A stretch of 64,000 nt of DNA, taken from assembly GCA_016713665.1 (NCBI GenBank), contig JADJOR010000013.1, positions 1 through 64,000 on the forward strand, read 5' to 3'. Origin of the DNA: Deltaproteobacteria bacterium (GTDB taxonomy: Bacteria; Myxococcota_A; UBA9160; UBA4427). The translations under genes and the position numbers were made by a program. Shown here in pieces: positions 19,134 to 28,338 of this stretch. The first letter of the stretch is position 1, and each line of letters begins with the position of its first letter. The notes under the pieces are model-generated. The model made no database searches. It saw only the letters and a program-made list of their open reading frames with translations, and had not been told where the DNA came from.

Positions 19134-21119
19134 CTAGAGCCGCTGGGCCTGCATCGCGTAGGCGCGGAGCGATTCGCGCAGCTTGCCGACGTCCTTCGAC
19201 TTCGCCTCCCGCAGCGCGATCGCGTAGGCGATCTTGCGGGCGGCTCCAGCGTAGTCCCCTTCCGCGACGAGCTGCTTCGCCTCGGCCTCGTACTGGACCT
19301 CGGGATTCTCGAGGAAGCCGACGAGCTTCTGTCCGATCTCCTCCGAGATCTTGTCCGCGAGGCCGTCGTCGCCGGAGAGGATCTCGATGTCGGGCGGGAG
19401 CTCGATGAAGTCGGTCTCCTGCTTGAAGTCGCCGAGCTGGACGCCCTGGCGGCCCTCGTCCTGGAACTCCTGGCGCGTCTGCAGCGAGTCGGTGAAGACG
19501 ACCCGGCCGGAGCTCGCGTCGACCACGCGGTAGGAGACGGAGATGATGCCGACCTTGCGGACCGCCGTGACGTCGAACTTCACGTCCTCGGTGATGTCGC
19601 GGCTGATCGTGGCCGGGGGCTCGGGCTGCTTCTTCCGATCGCGCTCCTTGAGGGCGAGCCAGGCCGCGTGATCGGGGTTGGTGACCGTCTCCTTGCCGGT
19701 GACGACGCGGCGGGTCTCGGTTCCCGTCTTCTCGGTCGTCTCGACCTTGGCGTCGTTGATCGTTCCCTGGACGATGTAGTCGGCGGTCGAGAGCTCGTTG
19801 CAGTTCCCGGTGCGCTTGCACTCGTCGAGGATGCGCTCGAGCTGCTCGCGCTCGACGATGCGGACGTCGGAGGGGATCGTGCTGAAGATGTGCTGCACGA
19901 CCTTCGAGGCGACGGCGTCGCCGACCTCCGTCGCGGTGGACTTGGGATCTTCGAAGGGGTAGGCGGTGAGGCCGCGTACGGCGCGGCGATCGATCTCGTC
20001 CCGGGTCATGCGCAGATGCTGACGCATCTGGGGCGTCGTCGTGCCGTACTCCGTCATGACGTCGAGCAGCCCCCAGGCGACGCCGTACTCGTTCGCCGCG
20101 AAGGACTTCTCGTAGAGCCCGCCGAGCTGGCCGATCAGGTTCTCGACGCCGGGCAGCGCCGCCCCGCGCGAGAGGAGCAGCTTCGAGATCGTCTGGGCGA
20201 GGCTGTAGTAGTGATAGGCGAGGCCGAGGTTCTGGGCCGCCGTGGCCTCGGCGCCGAGGGCACCGAACGCCTCGACGAGCTGGGGCGCGGTGTCCTGGAG
20301 CGCCGACTTGATCTCCTTGAAGCACTCGCCGTCGGACGCATCGGAGAGCGTCTTCATCGCGCGATCGCCGCTGCCGGTCTCGAGGGCCTGGCTGATCTGC
20401 TTGAGGATGACCTTGCCGTCGACCTCGCACTTCTTGCGGCGCGCCTGCTCGTCGTCCGGGTCGACCTCCTGGACGATGCCGAGCAGGCCCTGGGCCGTCT
20501 CGAAGTCCTCGTTGCGGATCGCCTCCTCGGCCTCCTTCGAGAGGTTGGCGAGCAGCTGCTCGCGCTGGGCCGCATAACGCTTCTGCTCGGCGTTTCCGTC
20601 GCCGGTGAGGGCGACGAGGCCCGAGAGCAGCTTGAGCCGCTCGAGCAGGTCCTTGTTGCCGAGGCCCGCGAGCTTGCGATCGCGCTCGCGGATCGCTCGC
20701 GCCGTCTTCTCGCGCTCGGGCTCGATCTCGGCGACGAGCGCGTCGTGGGTCGGGGTGTCGAAGCGCGCGAGGGGCGCCGCCGCGGCGAGCTCCTTCTCGA
20801 TCGCGGCGAGCGGGATCATCTCCTCGACCGTCGGGGCCTCGGCGAGGCTCCTGCGAATGCCGTCGGCTGCTCGCGACGCGAGCTCGCCGCCCACGATCTT
20901 CTTCTGGCTGGCGAGCTCGACGGCGCGGCTGCTGCCGGGCTTCGCCTGGGCCAGCCCCGCCTCGATCTGGCCGAAGACCGATTCGAGCGTCGCCTGGCTC
21001 GCCGCCTTCGGATCGGGGGGCAGCTCGATCGCCGGGCCACCGCCGCCGCAGCCGACGAGGAGGGCCAGGGCGATCAGGGCAGTGAGGAGGAAGGAGGCGG
21101 AGGGCTTCGGAAGATGCAT
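19134..21119 (-). CDS. Large lipoprotein with helical N-terminus and CsgG-like domain
   Basis: 661 residues from ATG 21119; the open frame extends far upstream but the lipobox fixes the start. The signal peptide SFLLTALIALALLVGC ends in a lipobox Cys. Residues about 30-330 are charged and helical, with TPR-like alternation. Residues about 360-600 resemble CsgG/LpoB-type outer-membrane lipoproteins: VVQHIFSTIPSDVRIVEREQ, then LERILDECK, ADYIVQGTI, and IISVSYRVVDASSGRVVFTD. The final 60 residues are again helical. It probably sits on the inner leaflet of the outer membrane and could assemble a secretion pore or tether a peptidoglycan or kinase complex. The gene faces away from murA across a 324-nt region with a CRP-type site. 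Exact function not recognised. Confidence 0.8.
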   Translation of the reverse strand: MHLPKPSASFLLTALIALALLVGCGGGGPAIELPPDPKAASQATLESVFGQIEAGLAQAKPGSSRAVELASQKKIVGGELASRAADGIRRSLAEAPTVEEMIPLAAIEKELAAAAPLARFDTPTHDALVAEIEPEREKTARAIRERDRKLAGLGNKDLLERLKLLSGLVALTGDGNAEQKRYAAQREQLLANLSKEAEEAIRNEDFETAQGLLGIVQEVDPDDEQARRKKCEVDGKVILKQISQALETGSGDRAMKTLSDASDGECFKEIKSALQDTAPQLVEAFGALGAEATAAQNLGLAYHYYSLAQTISKLLLSRGAALPGVENLIGQLGGLYEKSFAANEYGVAWGLLDVMTEYGTTTPQMRQHLRMTRDEIDRRAVRGLTAYPFEDPKSTATEVGDAVASKVVQHIFSTIPSDVRIVEREQLERILDECKRTGNCNELSTADYIVQGTINDAKVETTEKTGTETRRVVTGKETVTNPDHAAWLALKERDRKKQPEPPATISRDITEDVKFDVTAVRKVGIISVSYRVVDASSGRVVFTDSLQTRQEFQDEGRQGVQLGDFKQETDFIELPPDIEILSGDDGLADKISEEIGQKLVGFLENPEVQYEAEAKQLVAEGDYAGAARKIAYAIALREAKSKDVGKLRESLRAYAMQAQRL

Positions 21120-21220
21120 GGACTGGGCTCGCTCCAGATGTTCGGGGGCTTGCGCCCGGATGCTGGGCTGTCGGGAGGCTATTCGAGATGAACAATTTGG
21201 GCCATTGAATCGGCACGAAG

Positions 21221-21236
21221 TGTGAACCGCTTCACA
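21221..21236. promoter_or_regulatory. CRP/FNR-family-type operator (TGTGA-N6-TCACA)
   Basis: TGTGAaccgctTCACA is an exact match to the core consensus of CRP-family regulators. It lies in the 324-nt region between the divergent lipoprotein gene (start 102 nt away) and murA (start 208 nt away). Nothing else was recognised in that spacer. Which protein binds it is unknown; no CRP-family gene is in the window. Confidence 0.5.
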
Positions 21237-21443
21237 GGCTCGCACACGAATTCGACCGAAGACGGGCGAAGGTCCGCGGGAGATCGTGCCGGACGGTCCG
21301 GATTCCGGGGGTGGATCGACGCGGTGGGCCGATTCATGGACCGCGGCAAAAGGTTCGGCCATCATCGCGCCGAAGCGACCGACGCGGGTCGAGGGCGGTC
21401 GGACGCGGCGACGGACCGGGACCGGTGGGAGAAGGGGGGGCGT

Positions 21444-22727
21444 GTGAGCCGATTCGTGATCCATGGCGGGCGACCGCTCTCGGGCGAGATCCGGGCTTCG
21501 GGGAGCAAGAACGCCGTCCTGCCGATGATCGCGGCGGCGCTGCTGACCGACGAGGAGGTCGTTCTCGAGAACGTCCCCTCGATCCGCGACGTCGACGTGA
21601 TGCTCGAGATCGCCGGGGTGATCGGCGCGCAGGTGACCCGGCTGGGCGATCGGGTCACGATCCGGGCCGCCGACGTCCGGGACACACCGCTGCCCCCCGA
21701 GCTCTGCGAGCGCGTGCGGACCTCGCTCCTCTTCGTCGCGCCGCTGCTCCACCGCCTCGGCCGCGCGAAGCTCCATCCCCCCGGCGGCGACGGCATCGGC
21801 CGCCGCCGGCTCGACACCCACTTCTATGGCCTGCGCCAGCTCGGGGCCCAGATCGACGAGACCGAGTTCGAGTTCCGGGCCCCGGTCGGCGGGCTCTCCG
21901 GCGCCATCATCTTCTTCGACGAGGCGAGCGTCACCGCGACCGAGCACATCCTGATGGCCGCCGCCGTCGCGAAGGGCACGACCACGATCCTGAACGCCGC
22001 GAGCGAGCCCCACGTGATGGACCTCGCCCGCCTGCTCGTCTCGATGGGCGCCCAGATCGAGGGGCTCCAGACCAACACCCTGACGATCACCGGCGTCGAG
22101 CGTCTGCGCGGCGCGACCCATCGCGTCGTCTCCGACCACATCGAGGCCGGCTCGTATCTCGCGCTCGCCGCGGCGACCCGGGGCGGCATCACGGTCCACG
22201 AGACCGTCCGCGGCCACTACTGGATGATGCACCGCGTCTTCGAGCGCTTCGGCGTCGACATCGAGATCAAGAGCGATCGCATCGTGCTCGCGAGCGGCCA
22301 GGTCCCGCGCATCCGGCCCGACGCCGGCGGGAAGATTCCGCAGGTCGACGACGGGCCGTGGCCGCAGTTCCCGACCGACATGATGAGCCCCTTCCTCGTG
22401 CTCGCGACGCAGAGCGAGGGGACGATCCTGTTCTTCGAGAAGATGTTCGAGGGGCGGATGTACTTCGTCGATCCGCTGATCCAGATGGGCGCGAACGCGA
22501 TCATCTGCGATCCGCATCGCGTCATCATCTCGGGGCCGTCGCAGCTGCGCGGGCAGACGGTGCGCAGCCCCGACATCCGCGCAGGCATGGCGATGATCAT
22601 CGCGGCGTGCTGCGCGACGAAGCGGCCCTGCATCGTGCAGAACGCGGAGATCGTCGATCGCGGCTACGAGAAGATCGAGGAGAAGCTCCGCGCGCTCGGC
22701 GTCGACATCGAGCGGCTCCCGGACTGA
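21444..22727 (+). CDS. murA: UDP-N-acetylglucosamine 1-carboxyvinyltransferase (MurA), Asp in place of catalytic Cys
   Basis: 427 residues from GTG 21444, chosen because VSRFVIHGGRPLSGEIRASG is the family N-terminus and GGAGAAGG precedes it; the open frame extends 74 codons further upstream without family similarity. It transfers enolpyruvate from PEP to UDP-GlcNAc, the first step of peptidoglycan synthesis, in the cytoplasm. Conserved features: SKNAVLP with K22, the loop PPGGDGIGR (112-120), R120, and FPTDMMSPF. The loop residue equal to E. coli Cys115 is Asp116 (codon 21789-21791 GAC), the variant known from Mycobacterium and Chlamydia that is active but insensitive to fosfomycin. The rest of the sequence is typical, so this is probably the housekeeping enzyme. 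Confidence 0.93.
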   Translation: MSRFVIHGGRPLSGEIRASGSKNAVLPMIAAALLTDEEVVLENVPSIRDVDVMLEIAGVIGAQVTRLGDRVTIRAADVRDTPLPPELCERVRTSLLFVAPLLHRLGRAKLHPPGGDGIGRRRLDTHFYGLRQLGAQIDETEFEFRAPVGGLSGAIIFFDEASVTATEHILMAAAVAKGTTTILNAASEPHVMDLARLLVSMGAQIEGLQTNTLTITGVERLRGATHRVVSDHIEAGSYLALAAATRGGITVHETVRGHYWMMHRVFERFGVDIEIKSDRIVLASGQVPRIRPDAGGKIPQVDDGPWPQFPTDMMSPFLVLATQSEGTILFFEKMFEGRMYFVDPLIQMGANAIICDPHRVIISGPSQLRGQTVRSPDIRAGMAMIIAACCATKRPCIVQNAEIVDRGYEKIEEKLRALGVDIERLPD

Positions 22728-22740
22728 GTCGCCGACGCGC

Positions 22741-24627
22741 CTAGCAGGGCTCGACGATGGGCGCGAACCCGAGCGCGTCCTCCGGCCCCGGGTCCGCGCC
22801 GGTCTCCGTCGCGAAGGTCGGCTGGGGCAGGCGCACCGCCCGGCCGAGCCCCTCGTGCGCCGGCCGCGCGATCTCGAGCGTCCCGCCCAGCAGCCGTGCG
22901 GCATCGCCCGCCAGCGCGAGCGAGAGCCCCGCGTCGTCGTCGGCGGGCTGCGATGGCGTCGAGACGCCCGCTCCGCCAGCGCCGGCCGACGCCTCGGCGC
23001 CCGTCGGGCCGTGGCCGCCGGCCGAGCCGTCGATCGATTCGATCGCGACGGCGATGCGGACGGCGTGCTCTTCTCCGGCGACGACGGGCTGGGACTCGAT
23101 CGAGAGCAGCAGCCCCGAAAGTCCGGCCCGTGCGGGATCCCGCCGCACCCGCTCCCGTCCCCATTCGACCAGTCCGGCGACACAGGTCTCGAGCAGCGAT
23201 TCCGCGCCGAAGATCTCGGCCGGGCTCCGCGACAGCTCGATCCGGAGGGGCAATGCCCGCGGCTCCGCCCGGTCCGACGGCTCGTCGCGCAGGCGGTCGA
23301 CGAGCTTGCGCGTCTCGATCCACTGGCCCCGCTCGGCATTGCCGAGCTCCCCGAGCAGCGCATGCTCGACGATGCGCGTCATGCGGCGGGTCGCTTCGTG
23401 CATGCGATCGACCCGTGCCGGGGCGGTGCCCCGCTCGAGGCCTTCGAGCAGCGCGACCAGTCGCGCGAGAGAATGTTCGAGGGGATGCCCGCCGTGGCGC
23501 GCGGAGAGCTCGATCAGGCTCTCCTCCAGGCCTTCGAAGCGCGCCGCCTGCGGTGTCACGTCGCGGAAGATCGCGACGGCCCGCCATTCGCCCTCGACGC
23601 CGCGGTACGAGCGGACGGAAGCCTCCGCCAGGACGCGGCGACCGTGGGCGGCATGCAGCTCGATCGTCTGACGCGCGATCGCCGTCCCGATCGGCGCCGC
23701 GCGCAGCGCCTCGAAGCGGGCGGTCGCGAGGGCGTGGCCGCCGGTCGGAATCCAGAGCCGGTAGTGGCTGCCGATGACCTGCGCTGGCGAATAACCCATC
23801 AGCTCGCGGACCGAGGCGCTCACGAAGACGAGCCGGCCGGCCTGGTCGAGCTCGCATAGCATGTCGACCGACGCGTCGGACAGCGCGCGCATGCGCGCCT
23901 CGTTCGCGATCGCCGCCTCGTGGGCACGGACGAGGGCCGCGTGGCGGGCGTTGAGCTCGAGCTGGCGATTCTCGAGCTGGCGCAGGATCGAGCCGGGGAC
24001 GAACAGCGAGCGGAGGAAGCGGCGCAGGCGCGCGAGGCCCGTCCGCGAAGAGGGGACCGTGATCGCGTAGTGGGCGCGATGGGCCTCGACGTGGCTCTCG
24101 ACGACCGCGTCGGGCAGGCCGAGCAGGCGCGGGAGCGTCCGGAAGATGCCCGTCGCGACGTGGAGCACCGACGTACACGGGCCGAGCGGGTCGGGCACGC
24201 GCACGTCGATCGCGAGGTGGTTCGGAGAGGGCGCGATCACGTCGATCACGACGCCGGGCATCGCGCGCGGTGCCGCCCAGATCGCGGCTGCGCGATAGAG
24301 GGAGAGCGGCGAGGTCGCGAGCGCGATCAAGGCGCGGAAGGCGTGGGTCGTGCGACCGCGGCCGATCCACTCGCCGCAGCGTTCGAGACCTTCGGGCCCG
24401 CCGACGTGTCGCTCGAGGCGCTGCAGGAAGAGGTTGAAATGGTCCCAGTGGACGGGGGCCTTCACGAGGCCCTTCTCGTCGACCTCGATCGGGAGGTCGC
24501 CTAACAGCTCGCTCGCGGCGATGCCGTGGCGTGCCAGGGCGAGCCAGAGCTCCGAGAGCAGACGGCTCGAGACCCGGCCGAGGCCGTCCGCGGGATCCAC
24601 GAGAGGCGATTCGGGGCGAGCGGGCAT
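22741..24627 (-). CDS. PAS-domain sensor protein with degenerate histidine-kinase-like C-terminus
   Basis: 628 residues from ATG 24627, which has AAGGA at the right spacing; upstream codons have no domain. Residues about 15-215 form an all-helical N-terminal domain, possibly like the ligand-binding domain of AraC/QS-type regulators (uncertain). A short coiled coil precedes a PAS domain at about 245-370 (SDASVDMLCELDQAGRLVF, then VSASVRELMGYSPAQVIGSH). The C-terminal region has the general layout of a HisKA/HATPase module, including a weak G-box (DAGLSLALAGDAARLLGG), but no clear phospho-acceptor His box. It may be a pseudokinase or signal-binding regulator. It ends 14 nt from the convergent murA stop. 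A CRP-type site lies 79 nt upstream. Confidence 0.75.
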   Translation of the reverse strand: MPARPESPLVDPADGLGRVSSRLLSELWLALARHGIAASELLGDLPIEVDEKGLVKAPVHWDHFNLFLQRLERHVGGPEGLERCGEWIGRGRTTHAFRALIALATSPLSLYRAAAIWAAPRAMPGVVIDVIAPSPNHLAIDVRVPDPLGPCTSVLHVATGIFRTLPRLLGLPDAVVESHVEAHRAHYAITVPSSRTGLARLRRFLRSLFVPGSILRQLENRQLELNARHAALVRAHEAAIANEARMRALSDASVDMLCELDQAGRLVFVSASVRELMGYSPAQVIGSHYRLWIPTGGHALATARFEALRAAPIGTAIARQTIELHAAHGRRVLAEASVRSYRGVEGEWRAVAIFRDVTPQAARFEGLEESLIELSARHGGHPLEHSLARLVALLEGLERGTAPARVDRMHEATRRMTRIVEHALLGELGNAERGQWIETRKLVDRLRDEPSDRAEPRALPLRIELSRSPAEIFGAESLLETCVAGLVEWGRERVRRDPARAGLSGLLLSIESQPVVAGEEHAVRIAVAIESIDGSAGGHGPTGAEASAGAGGAGVSTPSQPADDDAGLSLALAGDAARLLGGTLEIARPAHEGLGRAVRLPQPTFATETGADPGPEDALGFAPIVEPC

Positions 24628-24705
24628 GATCATTCCTTGCGCCGTGCCGTGGCCGTGCCGTGTGCGGGGAGTCGACCGGACGGTGCCACAGGCTACCTGC
24701 CTGTC

Positions 24706-24721
24706 GGTGACTCGTATCACA
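24706..24721. promoter_or_regulatory. CRP/FNR-family-type operator (GGTGA-N6-TCACA)
   Basis: GGTGActcgtaTCACA matches 9 of 10 core consensus positions. It is 79 nt upstream of the PAS sensor start, inside the 347-nt divergent spacer shared with the TPR-kinase gene (24628-24974). No other element was recognised in that spacer. Confidence 0.45.
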
Positions 24722-24974
24722 GCTGACCCCCATGGGGCAATCGGGTCGACCCTCGGGCCGGGAATTCGAGGAATGGACGGGGTCGAACCCACCCGGTTCG
24801 CCCGTCGGGGCGCCCTTTCCGAGGCCTTCCGCGCCGCGGAGCTCGCGGGGCACTCGGGCGGAGGCCTGACCGTCGATCGTGGGCCGCGCGCTATGCTGCG
24901 GCCGGTCTTTTCGCCCCCCTAGCATGTGATCGAGCAGCTCCGCCCGGGCTCCCGGGGCGGGCTCGTGGGGGTGC

Positions 24975-27900
24975 ATGACGGGAGGGGGCGTGCGGCCGAT
25001 TCTCGAGCTCCGGAGACGCAGGCGAGGACGCCGCTTCGGACCCCTGTTCCAGGGGGCCGTAGCGCTGTGCCTGGTGCTCGCGCCGGACCTCGACGCGATC
25101 GCCGCACGGCCCGCGGCTTCGGATCCGGCGGCGGCGCTTCGCCTCGACCAGGCGCTCCAGGGGCCGCTGCGTTGGCTCGAACCCGAGCTGACTGCGCCGA
25201 CCCAGGCGAGCGCTCTCTTCATCGGGCCCTGGCTCGAGCCTGCGATCACCCTCGATCCCGACCGACGTCTCGCCGCCATCGCCCGTCTCGCTCTCCCGCC
25301 GCCGCCACCGCCGCCGACCGTCGTACCCGCCCCGCCGCCGCCGGGCTCGCCCGAAGCGCCGGCCGAGCTCGCGCCGACCGCCGCCGAAGAAGAGCAGCCA
25401 GCCCGCGCACCGATCCTGCGGCAGGCCGCACTCGAGTCGGCGCGCCTGCTCGAGGCAGCCAACGAGTCCGCGGCGGCCGCCGAGGCCTACGCCGGGGTCA
25501 TCGAGGCCGCGGGTCAGGACGGTGAAGAGATCGAGGTCGATGTCTGGCACGGCCTCGCGATCAGCCTCGCCCGCGCCGGCAACGCGGCGGGCGCGGAGCG
25601 TGCGTTCCTCTCGGGACTCGAGGCCTCGGGCAACGCCGCCGAGCAGATCCGCTTCCGCTACGACCTGGCGGGCTTCTATCGCTCGCAGGGGCGCCTGCTC
25701 GAGGCGATCGCCGTCGTCGACGCGCTGCTCGCCCACGCACCGGAGTCCCTCGAGATCGCGGCCGCGAGCGCGGCGCTCGCCTCGTCGATCGAGTGGACGG
25801 CCCTCGCGCTGCCGCGGGGCGGGTCGACTCGATGGCCCGCGCCGCCCTCGGAGCCGGGCTTCGAGGCGGTCGATCCGACGGTGCAGCAGGCGCTCTCCTG
25901 GGTCCCCGATCCGCTCCGGCGTTACGCACTCGTCGTGAGCCGGCTCGCCTCCCTGCACGTCGGGACTCGCGGCATGGCCTATCTCGTCGGCGCGCTCGTC
26001 GTCCTGACGGGGCTGCTCGTGCTGCTGCGCCAGCGCGGCGACATCGCGGTCGCGATCGAATATCCCGAGGAGCTGCGCGGCATCTTCCGGGTGCGCTGGC
26101 GGGGCAGCACGCGGCGGCTGCCCGACGCGACGACGGAAGAGCAGATCCGCAAGGGCGGAGCCTCGACCCGCCGCCAGCATCACATGGTCGCCCGCGAGAC
26201 GCAGTTCCAGCGCCTCTTCACCGGCCGCTACCAGATCATCATCGACGGCCTGCTGATCGATCCGGCGAGCGACGAGGTCCTCGGCAAGATCCACGAGGAG
26301 AAGCTCGTCCGCGTGCGTCATCGGCGGACGGTGCGCGTCGAGTTCGACGTGCATCCGTCGACCTGTCCCGTCGATCTCTCGGTCGTCTGGGGCGATCGCC
26401 CGGCGCACGAGGCCCAGGTCGCCGTGCCGGGACTCGTCGACAAGCCCCGGGCTGCTTCCGGTGGCTCGATCCGGATCCTGCTGCCGAAGGGGACGCATCA
26501 TCTGCTCGTCGGCTGTGGCGATCGCGTCTTCGATCATACGCTGGCGGTGACCTCGTTCCGGCCGACCTCGGTGCTGATCGACGTGCTGGCGGCGGACGCG
26601 GTCTTCAAGGGCTGTCCGCCGGCGGTGTACCCGTATCTGACGGGCGACCTGCCGTCCGCGGCGCGCGCGCTCGAGCGCGACGGGCAGGCGGAGCTCGGCT
26701 ACCGGCTGCTCGCGATCAAGTACGAGCGCGAGGGCGAGCACGCCCGGGCCTCGGATTTCTACGAGTCGGCGGGCGACCCGCTGGCGGCGGCACGACTTCG
26801 CTTCGCCCAGGGCGAGTTCGGGCGAGCGGCCTCGCTCTTCGAGAAGGGCGAGTCCTGGCTCGAGGCGGCCGAGGCGCATCTCAAGGATGGCCAGATCCTG
26901 CGGGCGGGAGAATGCTACGAGCGCGTGCTCGACTACGAGCGCGCGATCCGCTGCTACCGCGATTGCGGGGCGATCGATCGCTGGCTGACGGCCCTCGAGC
27001 GCTACGGCCGCGTCTTCGAGGCGGCCCAGCTCGCGATCGAGCACGGCCAGCGGCCGCGGGCGATCCGCCTGCTCCAGCTCGTCGACGCGACCGATCCGGA
27101 TTTCCGCGAGGCCTGCGGCCTGCTCGCCGACGCCTTCGAGACCGAGGGCCATTTCGATCTCGCCGCCGCGAAGCTCGACGAACACATCGCGACGTTCCGC
27201 CCGGCCTATGCGCCGGCCGATACCTACGCGCGTCTCGCCGGCTGCTGGGAGCAGGCGGGCCATACCGAGCGCGCCCTCGGCATCCTCGAGGATCTGCGGC
27301 GGCGCGAGCCGACGTATCCCAACATCGCCTCGCGCATCGAGCTGCTGCGCAAGCAGCGCAGCGCGTCGGGCCATGTCTTCGGACCCGCCCGCGACCGCAT
27401 CAGCGACCGGACCCAGGACGGCGCCTCGACCGCCTTCGTCGGCGAGGTCCGCTACGAGCTGCTCGAGGAGATCGGCCGGGGCGGCATGGGCGTCGTCTAC
27501 CGCGCGCGGGATACCCGCCTCGGTCGCATCGTCGCGCTCAAACGCCTGCCCGAAGGCCTGCGCCGCCATCATCCCCGGGCGCTCCAGTTCTTCCTGCGAG
27601 AGGCCCAGTCCGCCGCGCGTCTCAACCATCCCAACATCGTGACCGTCTTCGACGCGGACCAGCAGGACGGTCAGTTCTTCATCACGATGGAGCTGCTCGA
27701 GGGCCAGCCGCTTCACGTCATCCTGCGCGAGCGCGGCCAGCTCTCCGCCGCCAACGTCGTCGGCATCGCTCGTCAGGCCTGCCGCGGTCTCGACTACGCC
27801 CACGGCCAGGGCATCGTCCACCGCGACGTCAAGACCGCGAACCTCTTCGCGACGACGGACCGCGTCATCAAGATCATGGACTTCGGCCTCGCGAAGGTCC

Positions 27901-28235
27901 TCGAAGAGGTCCGGGGCGCCACGACCCTCGTCTCGGGTACGCCCTATTACATGTCCCCCGAGCAGGTCCTCGGCCACGACGTCGACCACCGCACCGACCT
28001 CTACTCCCTCGGCGTCACGCTCTTCGAGCTCGCAGTCGGCCGCGTCCCCTTCGACTCCGGCGAGGTCGCCTATCATCATCGCCACACGCCGGCCCCCGAT
28101 CCGCGCAGCCTGCGGCCCGATCTGCCCGAGTCCCTCGCGCGCCTGATCACGAACCTGCTCGCGAAGGAGCCCGCCGATCGCCATCCGACCGCCGCCGCCG
28201 TGCTCGACGCGTTGATGGAGATCGAGGTCGAGTAG
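24975..28235 (+). CDS. TPR-repeat protein with C-terminal Ser/Thr kinase domain
   Basis: 1,086 residues. A signal-anchor-like helix (about 24-38) is followed by a Pro-rich linker, TPR-like helices (about 150-260), and a transmembrane helix near 333-353 (GMAYLVGALVVLTGLLVLL). A beta-rich region (about 360-540) comes next, then at least six TPR-type repeats (about 550-800). The kinase domain is at the extreme C-terminus (about 823-1085): IGRGGMGVVYRARD, ALKRLP, IVHRDVKTANLF, MDFGLAK, SGTPYYMSPEQ; all catalytic residues are present. This order is reversed relative to most bacterial receptor kinases, which have the kinase first. It begins with ATG after a weak GGGGGTGC site and is followed by a sigma-factor gene 103 nt later. 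The ligand and substrate are unknown. Confidence 0.88.
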   Translation: MTGGGVRPILELRRRRRGRRFGPLFQGAVALCLVLAPDLDAIAARPAASDPAAALRLDQALQGPLRWLEPELTAPTQASALFIGPWLEPAITLDPDRRLAAIARLALPPPPPPPTVVPAPPPPGSPEAPAELAPTAAEEEQPARAPILRQAALESARLLEAANESAAAAEAYAGVIEAAGQDGEEIEVDVWHGLAISLARAGNAAGAERAFLSGLEASGNAAEQIRFRYDLAGFYRSQGRLLEAIAVVDALLAHAPESLEIAAASAALASSIEWTALALPRGGSTRWPAPPSEPGFEAVDPTVQQALSWVPDPLRRYALVVSRLASLHVGTRGMAYLVGALVVLTGLLVLLRQRGDIAVAIEYPEELRGIFRVRWRGSTRRLPDATTEEQIRKGGASTRRQHHMVARETQFQRLFTGRYQIIIDGLLIDPASDEVLGKIHEEKLVRVRHRRTVRVEFDVHPSTCPVDLSVVWGDRPAHEAQVAVPGLVDKPRAASGGSIRILLPKGTHHLLVGCGDRVFDHTLAVTSFRPTSVLIDVLAADAVFKGCPPAVYPYLTGDLPSAARALERDGQAELGYRLLAIKYEREGEHARASDFYESAGDPLAAARLRFAQGEFGRAASLFEKGESWLEAAEAHLKDGQILRAGECYERVLDYERAIRCYRDCGAIDRWLTALERYGRVFEAAQLAIEHGQRPRAIRLLQLVDATDPDFREACGLLADAFETEGHFDLAAAKLDEHIATFRPAYAPADTYARLAGCWEQAGHTERALGILEDLRRREPTYPNIASRIELLRKQRSASGHVFGPARDRISDRTQDGASTAFVGEVRYELLEEIGRGGMGVVYRARDTRLGRIVALKRLPEGLRRHHPRALQFFLREAQSAARLNHPNIVTVFDADQQDGQFFITMELLEGQPLHVILRERGQLSAANVVGIARQACRGLDYAHGQGIVHRDVKTANLFATTDRVIKIMDFGLAKVLEEVRGATTLVSGTPYYMSPEQVLGHDVDHRTDLYSLGVTLFELAVGRVPFDSGEVAYHHRHTPAPDPRSLRPDLPESLARLITNLLAKEPADRHPTAAAVLDALMEIEVE

Positions 28236-28338
28236 CGCTCCGGTGAAACATCCAGTCTTCATCTGACGGTCGATCAATGTTCGAGCGTGTGTGTAGGGTC
28301 ACTTCCCCGCCTGCGCGACTCGGGCAAGCTGCGCGGCG

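Noticed and set aside
24891..28277. 1,128-codon open frame on the minus strand
   Set aside because: Antisense to the TPR kinase; no motif or start signal.
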